A DNA stretch of 64,000 bases from Apostichopus japonicus (taxonomy: Eukaryota; Echinodermata; Holothuroidea; Aspidochirotida; Stichopodidae): NCBI RefSeq assembly GCF_037975245.1, contig NC_092582.1, positions 12,554,577-12,618,576 of the forward strand, in the 5' to 3' direction. Within the stretch, counting starts at the first letter, position 1, and the number at the start of each line of letters is the position of its first letter. The position numbers and the translations under genes are program-made. Below the pieces are notes generated by a model. The model was given only the letters and a program-made list of their open reading frames with translations, was not told where the DNA came from and did not search any database. Positions 20,701 through 30,000 of the stretch are shown piece after piece.

Positions 20701-22909
20701 ATAATTGCTTCTAAAATGTAGCCTATGTTGATTACAGGTTAGAGGTAAGAGGAAACTTTAACACCAACATTGAGAATTTAAATTAACTTTCTCAGACAAA
20801 CATTCCTTAAAGGTATACTGTATTGACCCCAAATATGCAAGATATTCAAATATGGTCACCTTTGGTCAAAATTCTTAAACTGTTTTTATTACAACCGTCG
20901 AGGAAATTTTCCTCAATGGGATATTCAGTCATCTTATGTGTTCCTTGAAAATGCCTGAGAACAATTTGGAGATTAAACCCCTCCAGGAAAGTACCTTTTG
21001 AAAATTTTCAAGCAATTATAGTTTTGGGGCCTATACTGACTACCTTTAATGAATACAATGCACTATGCAGACCATGGAAAACAATCACGTCTTGTGACGA
21101 TCCAAGAATTTCACCTCTCACGCAGCAATACGAATGCCCCCGGCAGTCCCTCTTGATCATTACCTCAGGATCTCAAGACCAACGAAATAGAACCGAGGTC
21201 CCCTTCCATTACTCTATGTGTGTCATACAATTTCAATGGATCCTCTCTCTTCTTTTTAAACTTGAAAAGTCTTTGCCAAAGAAGGCAAAGTCAAAGGAAA
21301 TGGTTTTGTAGTTAATTTAAATCTGAGGAAATAACACATCACAAGTGTTAAAAGTAATTAACACACCTCTTGGTTCATCCACGCTACAAGTTTTGCTTCA
21401 ACCTCCTTAAAGAAGTCATTGCCTTCTCCCGGTTCTGTGGATTGAGGAACATCAGTAGCTGTGCTGGTGAGATGTTGATGGAGTGACTGAGATACAGAAG
21501 TGATGACAACACAAGTCTTGAAATTGCTGTTGCTGATGATGTCATGGATTATCTGCTCACATGTGTCCAATAAGAGGTCATTAACAATGAAAACTGCTCT
21601 CTTATCAGTTTCATCACCATTCTGTAAATACAGTATAATAGGTGGAAGAGATATTATATTGTGGTTGAATTTGTTGGTATACATCTGTGATCCGACTGAT
21701 CCATTATTTCAAATGTATTCTAAAAATGCCATATCCCCACTTAAAAATGCAGGGCTAAGACAAATATCTTTTTCTGCCATAAACTATCACTCATCTGTTA
21801 TTTCTGCTTTACATGATGCACATAACACAGTTGCATTAGCCTAGAACTTAGAAGTGAAAAGTGAACATCGGGTCCTTCTAAAGTGGGGATCCAAGTCTCT
21901 TATTCACCAGTTGCATTGTTCTATTTTTGATTAGGGCCAGTTTACAGCAAGACATTGTTTTTCTGCTCAAATCATTTTAAGAACGATAAACTTCGCATCC
22001 CTTACGGTTCTAAATTATTTTATTAAAAATAGTTTTTCACAATTGCAGTGGACAGAATGTTTTGGTCACAGGGACAACTTTGTTGCTACAATTAAAATAC
22101 ATCTAATAAATAAATGGAACAATCCACCCAGATAATCCAAAGTGGATATCTGCTCCTTTAAAACTAAACATTCCCAATAACAGGCAAGAAACTAACACAT
22201 TGTACAATTCCACAATTGAGAAAACTCAATTGTGGCATAGGGGTCTAGGCTTGTACTAATTAGACAATGTGGTGCACATGCTGTAATTTTGTTCCTATCA
22301 GTATCACAGACTTTGTGACAAAGGCTTCAGTAGCTACAGTAGTATATTAGGCCCTTCGGTGCTTGCAGTAGTGATACCCTTTCTCTGCTCAATTGTAGTG
22401 GCAATTTCCCCTCTATTTTTGTTCATCAATCATTCATTTATGCATTTATTTCCAGCAAGTAAGTACTTTAAGTTGATAAAGTCTAGTAATACATATTTAA
22501 ACAATTGATATTTACATGTTTACAGGCTACTGTTATCGTAGTGTACCTTTATTGTATTGAAAGGAGAAAACATAATGTTTTCCCTACCTTTCTCTCAATA
22601 TTAGTGGCAAACAACAAAATGAAATCAATGGGTATATATATACAAAGAAGACATAAATAAAGGCATTTACACACAAACATTTAGCGGTAACTGCACTAAG
22701 TTTAAACATAAGCAGTTAAAACTCACTTCAAAAGAGGAGAACTCCTTCAAGTTTCTTGCCCCTGCTTCAAATAGTTTATTTGCGCCTAAACTCCAATGAA
22801 CGACCTCGGCACTAGCACTATCTATGAACACGATAGCATCGTAAACGTATGTAAGTATACTGTGCGAAATGTTCAGTATTGATGCTGAAATATTTTCTGC
22901 GTTAGACAT
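8632..22909 (-). CDS. SCFD2: SCFD2, Sec1 family domain-containing protein 2 (complete, 13 exons)
   Basis: The 679-residue product belongs to the Sec1/Munc18 (SM) superfamily; vertebrate SCFD2 is of almost the same length. The plant relative MIP3 sits in the MAG2/Dsl1-type complex that tethers Golgi-to-ER vesicles, so a cytosolic, ER-associated tethering role is likely here by family. Visible blocks are an N-terminal AIVFIDSASAEVVHW, the SM-type VDRTLDLT (residues 273-280) followed by GHH and LPSLPGHKADV, and the C-terminal PSDNPLLILFVIGGVTLSEV (617-636). The protein ends LLAQDHLYPTQ. All introns are GT-AG and the exons sum to 2,040 nt including TGA. The ATG at 22909 has an in-frame TAA at 22919-22921. 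It is transcribed away from UBR4 across about 1.06 kb. Nothing is truncated or frameshifted. Confidence 0.95.
10022..10150. repeat. 29-bp minisatellite, about 4.4 copies
   Basis: The unit is TGACCTATGATGTCATAATC followed by ACAAATATG, nearly perfect, in SCFD2 intron 12. Each unit holds the partial palindrome TATGATGTCATA. Confidence 0.95.
10165..10523. repeat. Dispersed repeat family A, copy 1
   Basis: It shares with 35110-35522 the order GCTTTAATTTT, TTTATCCTTGAAA, TGATGACA, CAGATGCATTCACAAAAT and the right end TTCAGCCACCGGAATATCC. It lies in SCFD2 intron 12 and is an old non-coding element. Confidence 0.65.
11963..12095 (-). CDS. SCFD2: SCFD2 exon 12
   Basis: Residues 607-651, 133 nt, cgatag to CAG|gtatga. 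It encodes FMNVSKPRPSDNPLLILFVI and GGVTLSEVKLI, the SM C-terminal strand and helix, the most conserved stretch of the protein. Confidence 0.96.
13005..13060. repeat. LINE-tail-like fragment
   Basis: ATGTAAAGTGCTTTGAGATA with a following inverted partner resembles the AAAGCGCTTTGAG motif found at many metazoan LINE/SINE 3' ends. It is short and old, so the class is uncertain. Confidence 0.35.
14338..14493 (-). CDS. SCFD2: SCFD2 exon 11
   Basis: Residues 555-607, 156 nt, tttacag to TTT AG|gtgagg. It encodes RPASYSPLLQQL and GLRDLLKTGF; the last is strictly like vertebrate GLTDLLKTGF. Confidence 0.95.
14612..14690. repeat. Dispersed repeat family A, opposite-orientation end
   Basis: TTTAAAAGGGATATTCCGGTGGCTGAA is the reverse complement of the right end seen at 10,500 and 35,500. 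Only one end is recognisable. Confidence 0.6.
14936..15035 (-). CDS. SCFD2: SCFD2 exon 10
   Basis: Residues 522-555, 100 nt, cttcag to TTG AG|gtattt. It encodes TSDAQEGLEAVADEIISRLQ and ends NLQEL. It has split codons at both ends and little sequence identity to the family, so it is supported mainly by frame continuity. Confidence 0.85.
15477..15640 (-). CDS. SCFD2: SCFD2 exon 9
   Basis: Residues 467-522, 164 nt, ttcaaag to CTA G|gtgaga. It encodes PSLTVEEILLLWCFVVSLTG, matching the family helix before VTGE in vertebrates. Confidence 0.92.
16163..16369 (-). CDS. SCFD2: SCFD2 exon 8
   Basis: Residues 398-467, 207 nt, tcctcag to GAG AA|gtaaga. It encodes NNQDVLAKHSAIVQLSTACV and KEKLLIQKLGEDANDVVWNH. 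Confidence 0.92.
16724..16957 (-). CDS. SCFD2: SCFD2 exon 7
   Basis: Residues 320-398, 234 nt, tacacag to TTC AG|gtaaca. It encodes ILPPGCLAH, the helix RELLSTMITSRKQTDALIAV and KLPMDASVTKIGRVTADSL, aligning with the vertebrate PGCL and MGRVT blocks. Confidence 0.93.
17061..17271 (-). mobile_element. tRNA-derived SINE, 5'-truncated copy
   Basis: On the minus strand it holds box B (GAGTTCGAGTC, 17250-17240), the body and an (ATAC)n tail at 17061-17080. It is highly similar to 57438-57693 but lacks box A, as expected from incomplete reverse transcription. It lies in SCFD2 intron 6. Confidence 0.8.
18147..18319 (-). CDS. SCFD2: SCFD2 exon 6
   Basis: Residues 263-320, 173 nt, ctcttag to CAC AG|gtatgt. 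It carries the SM-family signature LLIVDRTLDLT, then GHHHDSFLDKVFALLPSLPG. The last codon is split (AG plus T gives Ser). Confidence 0.95.
18363..18420 (-). other. G-rich tract in SCFD2 pre-mRNA
   Basis: The minus strand reads as successive G3-G6 runs shortly upstream of the exon 6 acceptor at 18320, so an RNA G-quadruplex is possible. Confidence 0.6.
18998..19129 (-). CDS. SCFD2: SCFD2 exon 5
   Basis: Residues 219-262, 132 nt, ttctcag to AAG|gtacgt. It encodes LVSTLSSLCEELEVNEEVY, a well-kept family helix, then SRIVATELAGLQSAKARRK. Confidence 0.93.
19484..19561 (-). CDS. SCFD2: SCFD2 exon 4
   Basis: Residues 193-218, 78 nt, tttgcag to AAG|gtaagt, phase 0. It encodes SEKKDALTIDDLTLDLLPEN, then RQIIIK, a linker plus the start of a helix. 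Confidence 0.88.
20505..20642 (-). CDS. SCFD2: SCFD2 exon 3
   Basis: Residues 147-192, 138 nt, tttttcag to AAG|gtggag, phase 0. It encodes CHAEVVHIPLSFASV and LAPAFSEFWPFL, corresponding to the vertebrate segment around AEVFHVPLL and LTPAFASLFPLL. Confidence 0.92.
20807..21049. mobile_element. TTAA-flanked MITE
   Basis: TTAA (20807-20810) and TTAA (21046-21049) bracket a 235-bp insert. Its ends, AGGTATACTGTATTGACCCC and (reverse complement) AGGTAGTCAGTATAGGCCCC, match at 18 of 23 positions when extended to AAA. TTAA duplications fit piggyBac or Kolobok. It has no coding capacity and lies in SCFD2 intron 2. Confidence 0.8.
21367..21621 (-). CDS. SCFD2: SCFD2 exon 2
   Basis: Residues 62-146, 255 nt, entered after tttacag and ended at GAG|gtgtgt. 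It encodes KRAVFIVNDLL, IIHDIISNSNFKTCVVIT and VEAKLVAWMNQE, matching the family's nucleotide-fold-like N-terminal domain. Phase 0 at both ends. Confidence 0.94.
22210..22235. repeat. Perfect 11-bp-arm hairpin
   Basis: CCACAATTGAG, AAAA loop, CTCAATTGTGG, in SCFD2 intron 1. No known function. Confidence 0.9.
22727..22909 (-). CDS. SCFD2: SCFD2 exon 1
   Basis: Residues 1-61, 183 nt, ending GAA|gtgagt. It carries the family start AIVFIDSASAEVVHW and the stretch LGANKLFEAGARNLKEF. The nearest upstream in-frame stop is nine bases before the ATG. Confidence 0.93.
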
Positions 22910-23968
22910 AATTTTTAGTTAATTATGCATATGCCGAAATTGACCATACATTGTTGAAGTGATCAGACTTTCAGAATTGACGATCGTATAACTTGGAAAT
23001 AATGAGTTTAGGAATACGTGTCTGGTTCAACCACACGACATATTTCGATGTACTAGTTTTGCTATGTTTTGGATCGGACAGTGCAGTGTGAACAAGTAGC
23101 GCCACCTGTAGTTCTTTTGGCGTTCCATAGAACATTGAACGTAGTTGTCTTTTTAGCTGGTCTGAAGCTAGCATACAATAAGAGCAGACACTAAGCGCCA
23201 TCAGTATACATGACTGGTCACTGTGGTTAGTAGAGCCCTAAGATATTGTGTACTGTGTACTCTGTAGTACCCTTGGAGTGAATTCTTTCAGATATTTTTC
23301 CTGCAGTGTTATGTCGTACAGTGACAGATATTCACTACAGAATTAATCTGCAATTGTTTCCCTTCTGTGACATTAAATGCGTTCCGCGTAAGAAGGTGGT
23401 GAGAAACATGTCGTTAGGTGTCACTCAGTTTGATGTCGAACAAGGGAACTTGTGACTGCACAATGAGTTACTGAAATAATGTCCGTTTTTGGGGTCGTTC
23501 TGAGATATTAGTACAATTACCGGCAGAAAATAATAACTTTGATCGTTCTGTGACACTACATCAGTGACACATAGTTACTTAGAAACGAAATGGTTATTTT
23601 GAGTCATACAATTTGATGCCGCAGAAAGACATGTTACTGCATAATGATATACTGAAATAATGTCCGTTTTTGCGTTCAACATATGAGTACCTACAGGCAG
23701 TTTTAAGAAAAGTCACTCAAGATATAGAGCTGGGCACGAAAGACGAACCGCTAAATTGATGTGCTTTCAGCCCTAATCACGTTTAATCAAGACTGCCATT
23801 CATTCAGTGAAGTCTTTCAGGTTTAGGAGCTGTCTGTACCACAAATGTAGACGTTACTATATACTGTGATTCTATCGACTAGTTATGGGCACGGCCTAAT
23901 TGCTGTCACTCTAGACTGAAACACTCAACATTTAGACACAGCCGATCGAATCTAGCACACAAGCGGAA
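22910..23968. promoter_or_regulatory. Divergent promoter region between SCFD2 and UBR4
   Basis: 1,059 bp separates the two initiator codons, so both promoters and 5' UTRs lie here. No TATA box is clear. A roughly 182-bp tandem duplication covers about 23366-23697, with ACTGAAATAATGTCCGTTTTT at 23470 and 23651 and TTTGATG at 23429 and 23612. Regulation of both genes from one region is inferred from the layout only. Confidence 0.6.
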
Positions 23969-24087
23969 ATGGCTAAGCCGGAGGAGGACCTAAGCTGGGA
24001 GGATATCCAGAAATCTTTAGTTTCTGCTTCCCAGTCCAGCTTTACTCAATCGGATTTACCTCCTCTGATCGATGTTATCACAAGAAG
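23969..24087 (+). CDS. UBR4: UBR4 exon 1
   Basis: Residues 1-40, starting [14 protein letters not shown] and ending ACA AGA AG|gtaatg. [19 protein letters not shown] aligns with the vertebrate SASYSAFEMKELPQLVASVI. The N-terminus is shorter than in vertebrates. Confidence 0.9.
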
Positions 24088-27000
24088 GTAATGGTTTCAC
24101 AATAATGAGAACATCTGGCCTGAGTTAGACCTAGACTACGTAGAATAATCACCAGGCCTAACCTTGGTCTTATGTTGTAAGCCTAACTGGGCCTAGAATA
24201 GTGATGTCTAACGTTAGGCCTATGTCAGGCTATGGCTATACTGCTTACTCATAACATTATAGTATGGCCTAGCCTAGGTCTAGCCTACACTATGTCTAAC
24301 TTATGGATGGCAGTAGCAAAGCTGTATTAACGCAAAACATCCAATTCAAAGTTTGTTGCATTGAAATTGTGCAAACCGTATGCAATTCCGACAGATTGCT
24401 TAGACTATACATTACAGTGTGCACATGTACTAAAACTTTAAAAGTAATCAAACATGGTTGATCTTTCTCAGTGGGAGTAGTAACAAATTTTCATCAAATA
24501 TTACACTTAAGCACATCAAATTAGAAGGAAAATTCACCAAATGATGAAATAACTGAAGAAAACACATGAAATATTTTGTACACTTCATTAATTCAAAACT
24601 TTTTGTAACTGGAAATGGAGAACAATGGTATTTATTTTTTACAAACACTTGGACCAGGTAGTAACAGCTTGGACTAATTAGTACTTTTCAATCAGTCCCC
24701 AAGGTTCTTGGGTACCTGTTCCATCATTAGTTTCTGGAGCTGAACCAGTCTGTTAAGGTTTTTTTGTGTGTTGAAATTAAAAGGATGCAGTAGATATGCT
24801 TTAACTATACTTTTCACATAGGCCTGTATGCTTAAGACCATCATATTATCTTTGCATTAAGTCTAAGGGATATCATTTCAAGGCTAAATGAAAATACTTT
24901 AGTAAACAGTATGGGAATTACAGTATAGTGGAAGAAGGACTAGAGTCAACTATTACTTTCAAATAGTTGACTCCAGTTAAAACTCCAGTTGAAAGTTAAA
25001 ACTTAAATCCTGGAATATTGTGGAATAATTTTTTGCCCAGGGAGCTTGGTCTATAGTTTCATTTAAAGACGGCAGTGAATAACTTAAGTATTTATATTTT
25101 ACTATATAAGCTTTCAATTTTGGAAAATCACTAGTATGCCTGCACAAAAGCATGGGATGAGAACCTAGTACAGAAGGACTTAGTGTAGTCCCTATGTATT
25201 TGCTGTAACTCTTTTTCCTGGATAGTATCAGTGTGCAAACTTGCTACACAAACGTTTCAAATGGTACACTGGATGCATAAAGAGGCTGCAAAATGTAACA
25301 GCCTGATAATACTGGATGTACAACTTTCAGAGTGAGTCTACATGCAGGCATACAGGAAGTGCTCTTACTAACAAAAAGTAATGGAGACACATTTAGAGTT
25401 CTTCAACAGTTTGTTATTCAGTCAGCAAATGTTGTGACTTTTGTTGTTCATGAATTTGCCATAGTAATGCAGTATGCAGTAAAATAAAATACCATACAGT
25501 GATATGCTTTTGTCTTTATGTTGTTCATTTTGCTCTAGTAATATTAAGGTTACACAGTTTTCTCATCATAAGAACGTGTTCACTTAGCTGTTCTTATGAC
25601 TTTTTTATATCTCAACTTCATATTCACAAACTCTTGCTAAAACTGAAAATGTGTTTACATTATAATTATATAAAATCATCCTGCTTTATTGTGTACATGG
25701 TTTTGTGTTGTATATATCTTTAACTGGAAGTTTTAAGTTTTCTCTGAAAACTTCACAACTAATGGATTCTTTCTCTTATTGTTTGGTCACAGGAAATCAG
25801 AAATACTTAGCCATGAAGACAAATACGAAAATTTCTTTTCCTGCTTTGTGGCCTTATCAGCCCATTACATTGCAGACAACTCATCAAAAAGTAAGTCACC
25901 TCTGAAACAGTGTTTTGTCAGTTAACTTCAACCTTTACACCATATACTACAGGACTAAGTTTTAGGAAATTTTTGTTACTGTTTGGTCGTCCCAACAACA
26001 ACTTTGGTTGTGAGAAAAATATCACAAAATATGAAAGAACAACCAATACATACACTGTAGGAGAGCTACGTAGCCGGTTTAATGAACAGAAAACCATCTT
26101 TGAGACAATAATTCAACCACTAGTTTTGCTTTAATTCAGTATCTTCAAGGTGATGGATGGTGGTATCAATGTAATCATGGTACCTTTGTGGGAGGAGGAG
26201 TGGGGGGGTATTACAGTGCACCTTAATTTGATGTAAACAACTTCGGCTGTTGTGAGGCAGACATCCACTCAGGTAGAATGTGGTCGTCTCGTACGACTTG
26301 ATGACTGTTAAAAACTTAGCCCTGTACAGTATATATTGCTAGAGTCTAGAGATGTGTAGCTGGTACTGGCACAGGCCTAGAATTTAAGCCGTTGGCTAAA
26401 TAGAATGCCAGTTCATACAAAATTTACTAGCTATAGTCAAACTTCCTGGCATTTATCACAAATTAAATACGAAAGCAACATGTGTCTGTACTGGCAGAAA
26501 AATGCCAACTTTTTTTTGTTGTCTACTGGGAAACAGTGAAATCGCCTGGCATTAAGCTAGTAAGTAGTCAGAAGTTTGAGGCCGAATGGCATGAAGCACA
26601 TTTAATGACATGACAAAGATAAACACAGTACAAGACTATGATAGAGACAAAAGATGACAAGACAAGACAAACTTATATGTGTGTCTGATATGAAAGTTTG
26701 AAAAAAAAATCATCCATTTGAAGAATCATGGTTTCCCCTGATATATACTCGTGGAAGTATAATTCCTGAAGTTGCATTTTGCAAGGTTTTTCATGTAGAG
26801 TTTGGAAAAATTGTGACTAATTTATATGGCTATCAATCATCTTCAGTTCCCAGAGCTCTGGTTGGCAAGGTTTCGACAGCTTGTAAAACACTAATGGAGT
26901 TCTCTCTGGATCGAATGCTCAAGTACAAGCAAGCCTGTTCAGCATCTCAGGTAAGTCTAATAGGAAACAAGTGTAAGGTAACCATGTCAGACAGAAAGAC

Positions 27001-30000
27001 GCTGAGAGGACTGCAGGATGCTGCAGCCAGGCTATGTAGGATGTAATCCTTCAAATGTGCACTGTAGTTTCACACAATCAACACTGCCAGTCTGAGTAGA
27101 TAAATTGATTCATCCTAGCTGAGCAGGATTTTGCATTGTTGCATAAAGCTACTACTTAAAAGCTAGCATTTAAAATCATATATCACACTTTATATTTTTT
27201 ATTTCACAGAGAAACTTAATGTCCATTGTGGAAGGTCTTTGTGTTGGGTCCAGCCAGCTTCAGAGGTCAAATGTTGTTACCTTCACAGCCCTCATCAAGA
27301 AAGCAAAATGTCCATTTGGGAATAAAAAGAAAACGGCCAGTGAAGGTGAGTTGTTCTTTGGAAAATACAGTCTTGTAGAATACTTTGTTGCAGAAAAGAA
27401 ATTTTGAGAAAAGTAACATTTAGAATTGATTTTGATCAATTATTTGTTGCTTCTAGATACTGAAATGCAAGATCAATGTCACTCATAAGTTGTATAGTAT
27501 TACAGTAGTTTCAAGAAAAGAAAATGTGGAAAAATGTTCCAATTGTGTTCAATAGAAAAACATCCTGGCGGCAAAGTGATGAGGATCAAATAGAAGTTTG
27601 TTAACTACCCGTTCATTATCCTATATTTGGGTAAAAATTTAAGGTGTCTTTAGGTGTCCAATTGCAGTCTAAGTTTGTGTAATACTTGATATAGGTTGTA
27701 TACTTACTAGCCAAGCTTAAAAAAGCTGTTTTAAAGTTTGTACTTGTAGAACGTATTTAGTAACGACATTGAAAATGCGTCACAAAATTTGAATGGTTTT
27801 CTTTCATGGTATATGAACTATGATCCATTAAAGATGGTAATATTGTAAAAAAAACTGCAAATTTGTTCTGTTTAGTGGAATTCGATGGCTCTTTCATGTC
27901 AGTGAAACAATCTGTGATGGCCCTGTATGCATAGCATGATACAGTATCTGTCGAGGTGAATCTTCAGGAAATCAGATTCCTAAAAATTTAAGCAAATTAT
28001 ACACCATCGAAACCACAGGGCAACTTTTGCATTTCTGGTTATTTATTTGTTTTATTGTGTGTATATTTGCAAAAACTACATTTGAAGTGAACCATGTCAC
28101 TTTCATACTTTACATGAAGACCAATTCTGGCTCTTTATTTAAACTGAAATTTGGTAGTTTCAAAATGCTCATGGAAAGATCCTTCGGAAATACGTGTGAA
28201 GTTTGTTATCCTACATTGGTTTCTAACATTCAAGTTTGCACCGAATATTGTGAGTAATGTGCAATAGTTGTAGATGAAGCTTCCTGATCTGTTCAGCTCC
28301 AATGATTTTGGTATTCTGGGATAAACTGTACATATAATAACGTTTTGTTTTCTCTTTTGCAGTTACTGAATCACAGCTCATCAATATTCATGAGCAGAAA
28401 CATTTGTCCAAAACAGAATTCCTCTCTCAGTTGATGTCTTCCTTCCAAGATTCAAGTTCATCTAGGAAGGAGTACCAAACACCTCCATCGGAGGTTAGTT
28501 GTCATCCAATCTGTCTACAATCAACATTCAATATTGTAACTCATTTGCAAACTGTAAATATAGAAACCAGTTGTGCACATGTTTGCACCACTTTTATGTA
28601 GATCTGTTCACTTACAACTGCTATTCATTAGTAAATAATATAGCAGACAGTTTGCATAGCAACCTGACCATTCTTAAGAGCAGCAGCATGTACAGGCTGT
28701 ACTCAGGCTGTACTCAGTTGGGCAGTGAATTTTAATCTTGATATGTTATAATCAAAGCAAAAAGAATAGTTTGAGTGCAAGCAATGTTTCCTTTGAATAT
28801 GCTCAAACTCAGGAATGCTCCTTTAAGGCTTCAGAGATGATGAGTCACCTTTTCATTGTAGGCCTAAATGTTAACGTTAATCAATTGAGGCCATAAAGTC
28901 TTATGCTTTTCCATTGAGTTTTGTGTTGCATCTGAGGAACTGACCTTATGTTGTATGTGTTAGACTATATAGTCCAGCCACTTTTGATTGATAAGCCTCG
29001 GATGTTTAAAGGGTCATTTTCTCAAAAAATAAAGTGGTACAGTATAGAAATACGACCTGGTGTTTTGTAATGGTTTAAACATGTTAAGATTTATGTTGTG
29101 AATGGAGTCATCCCTTACAGCTGTGTGTAGCAACCCATGACCTTTGCTAATATTTGCCAGCAACCAGGGAAGGAGGTGTGGGAGGGGGGGGGGGAGGTGG
29201 ATACGTATAAATATGAAAAGTCACTAAAAAAGTTTGCCATTGCTGCTTGGTTATATTCATGATTGGGAACAAAACATATTTGTCTCGTGCAAGTAATGTA
29301 TACATGCTCAACTGGCATAGTTTTGCCATGAAAGTATTAAAAAACAAAACATTCAAAAAGTTTAATTATCTAATACCTGGTGAACTAGTTTTCTTTATCT
29401 TCACTTCTTCTCTTCCAGAGAGTCACCGAGCTTGAATCATCCAAATCTAGTTTCATCAGCCGAAACAGCGACAACTTACATGCACTGCGTGGCACAGACA
29501 TCTTGTTAGATGTGTGTCTGAACCTGCCGTTCCTTCACCGCTACATCAACAGTTACCACGAGACTGTCAGTGGCCTGGAATTGAGCCTCCCGAAAGATCT
29601 GTCCGATGCAACACCGATCAAGACTAGGTGAGTGTATGTGAATCCAATCAATCGATAACCAGAAATATTGTCAAAAGCCTAGAAGAAGACAAAAATTGAC
29701 AGAGCAGGGAAAACTTTTATCTCATATATCATGTTGCAAAAAATTTTGTGATTTTCCTGGTGACTGATGACAAAGATCTGTAAGCAGTGTTTGGGATATG
29801 GAAAATGAGGAATGACAAAAATGAGAGATTTATATCATTTAGGTGACTGAAAAGAATGGCTTATTTCCTTTTACATCACCATTTTATCTCTTCTCAAAAT
29901 TTCAGCTTCTCTTCAGTCCTAAATGCCATGACGATGGTGTCGAGAATTCTCGCCCTACCTACGCTAGAGGTCATGACCCCCGTCCACTTGGAGAAGGCAA

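Noticed and set aside
22971-23201. 76-codon minus-strand frame upstream of SCFD2
   Set aside because: It lies in the promoter region, shows no family motif and does not join the SCFD2 start, which has its own in-frame stop upstream. At most it is an upstream ORF.
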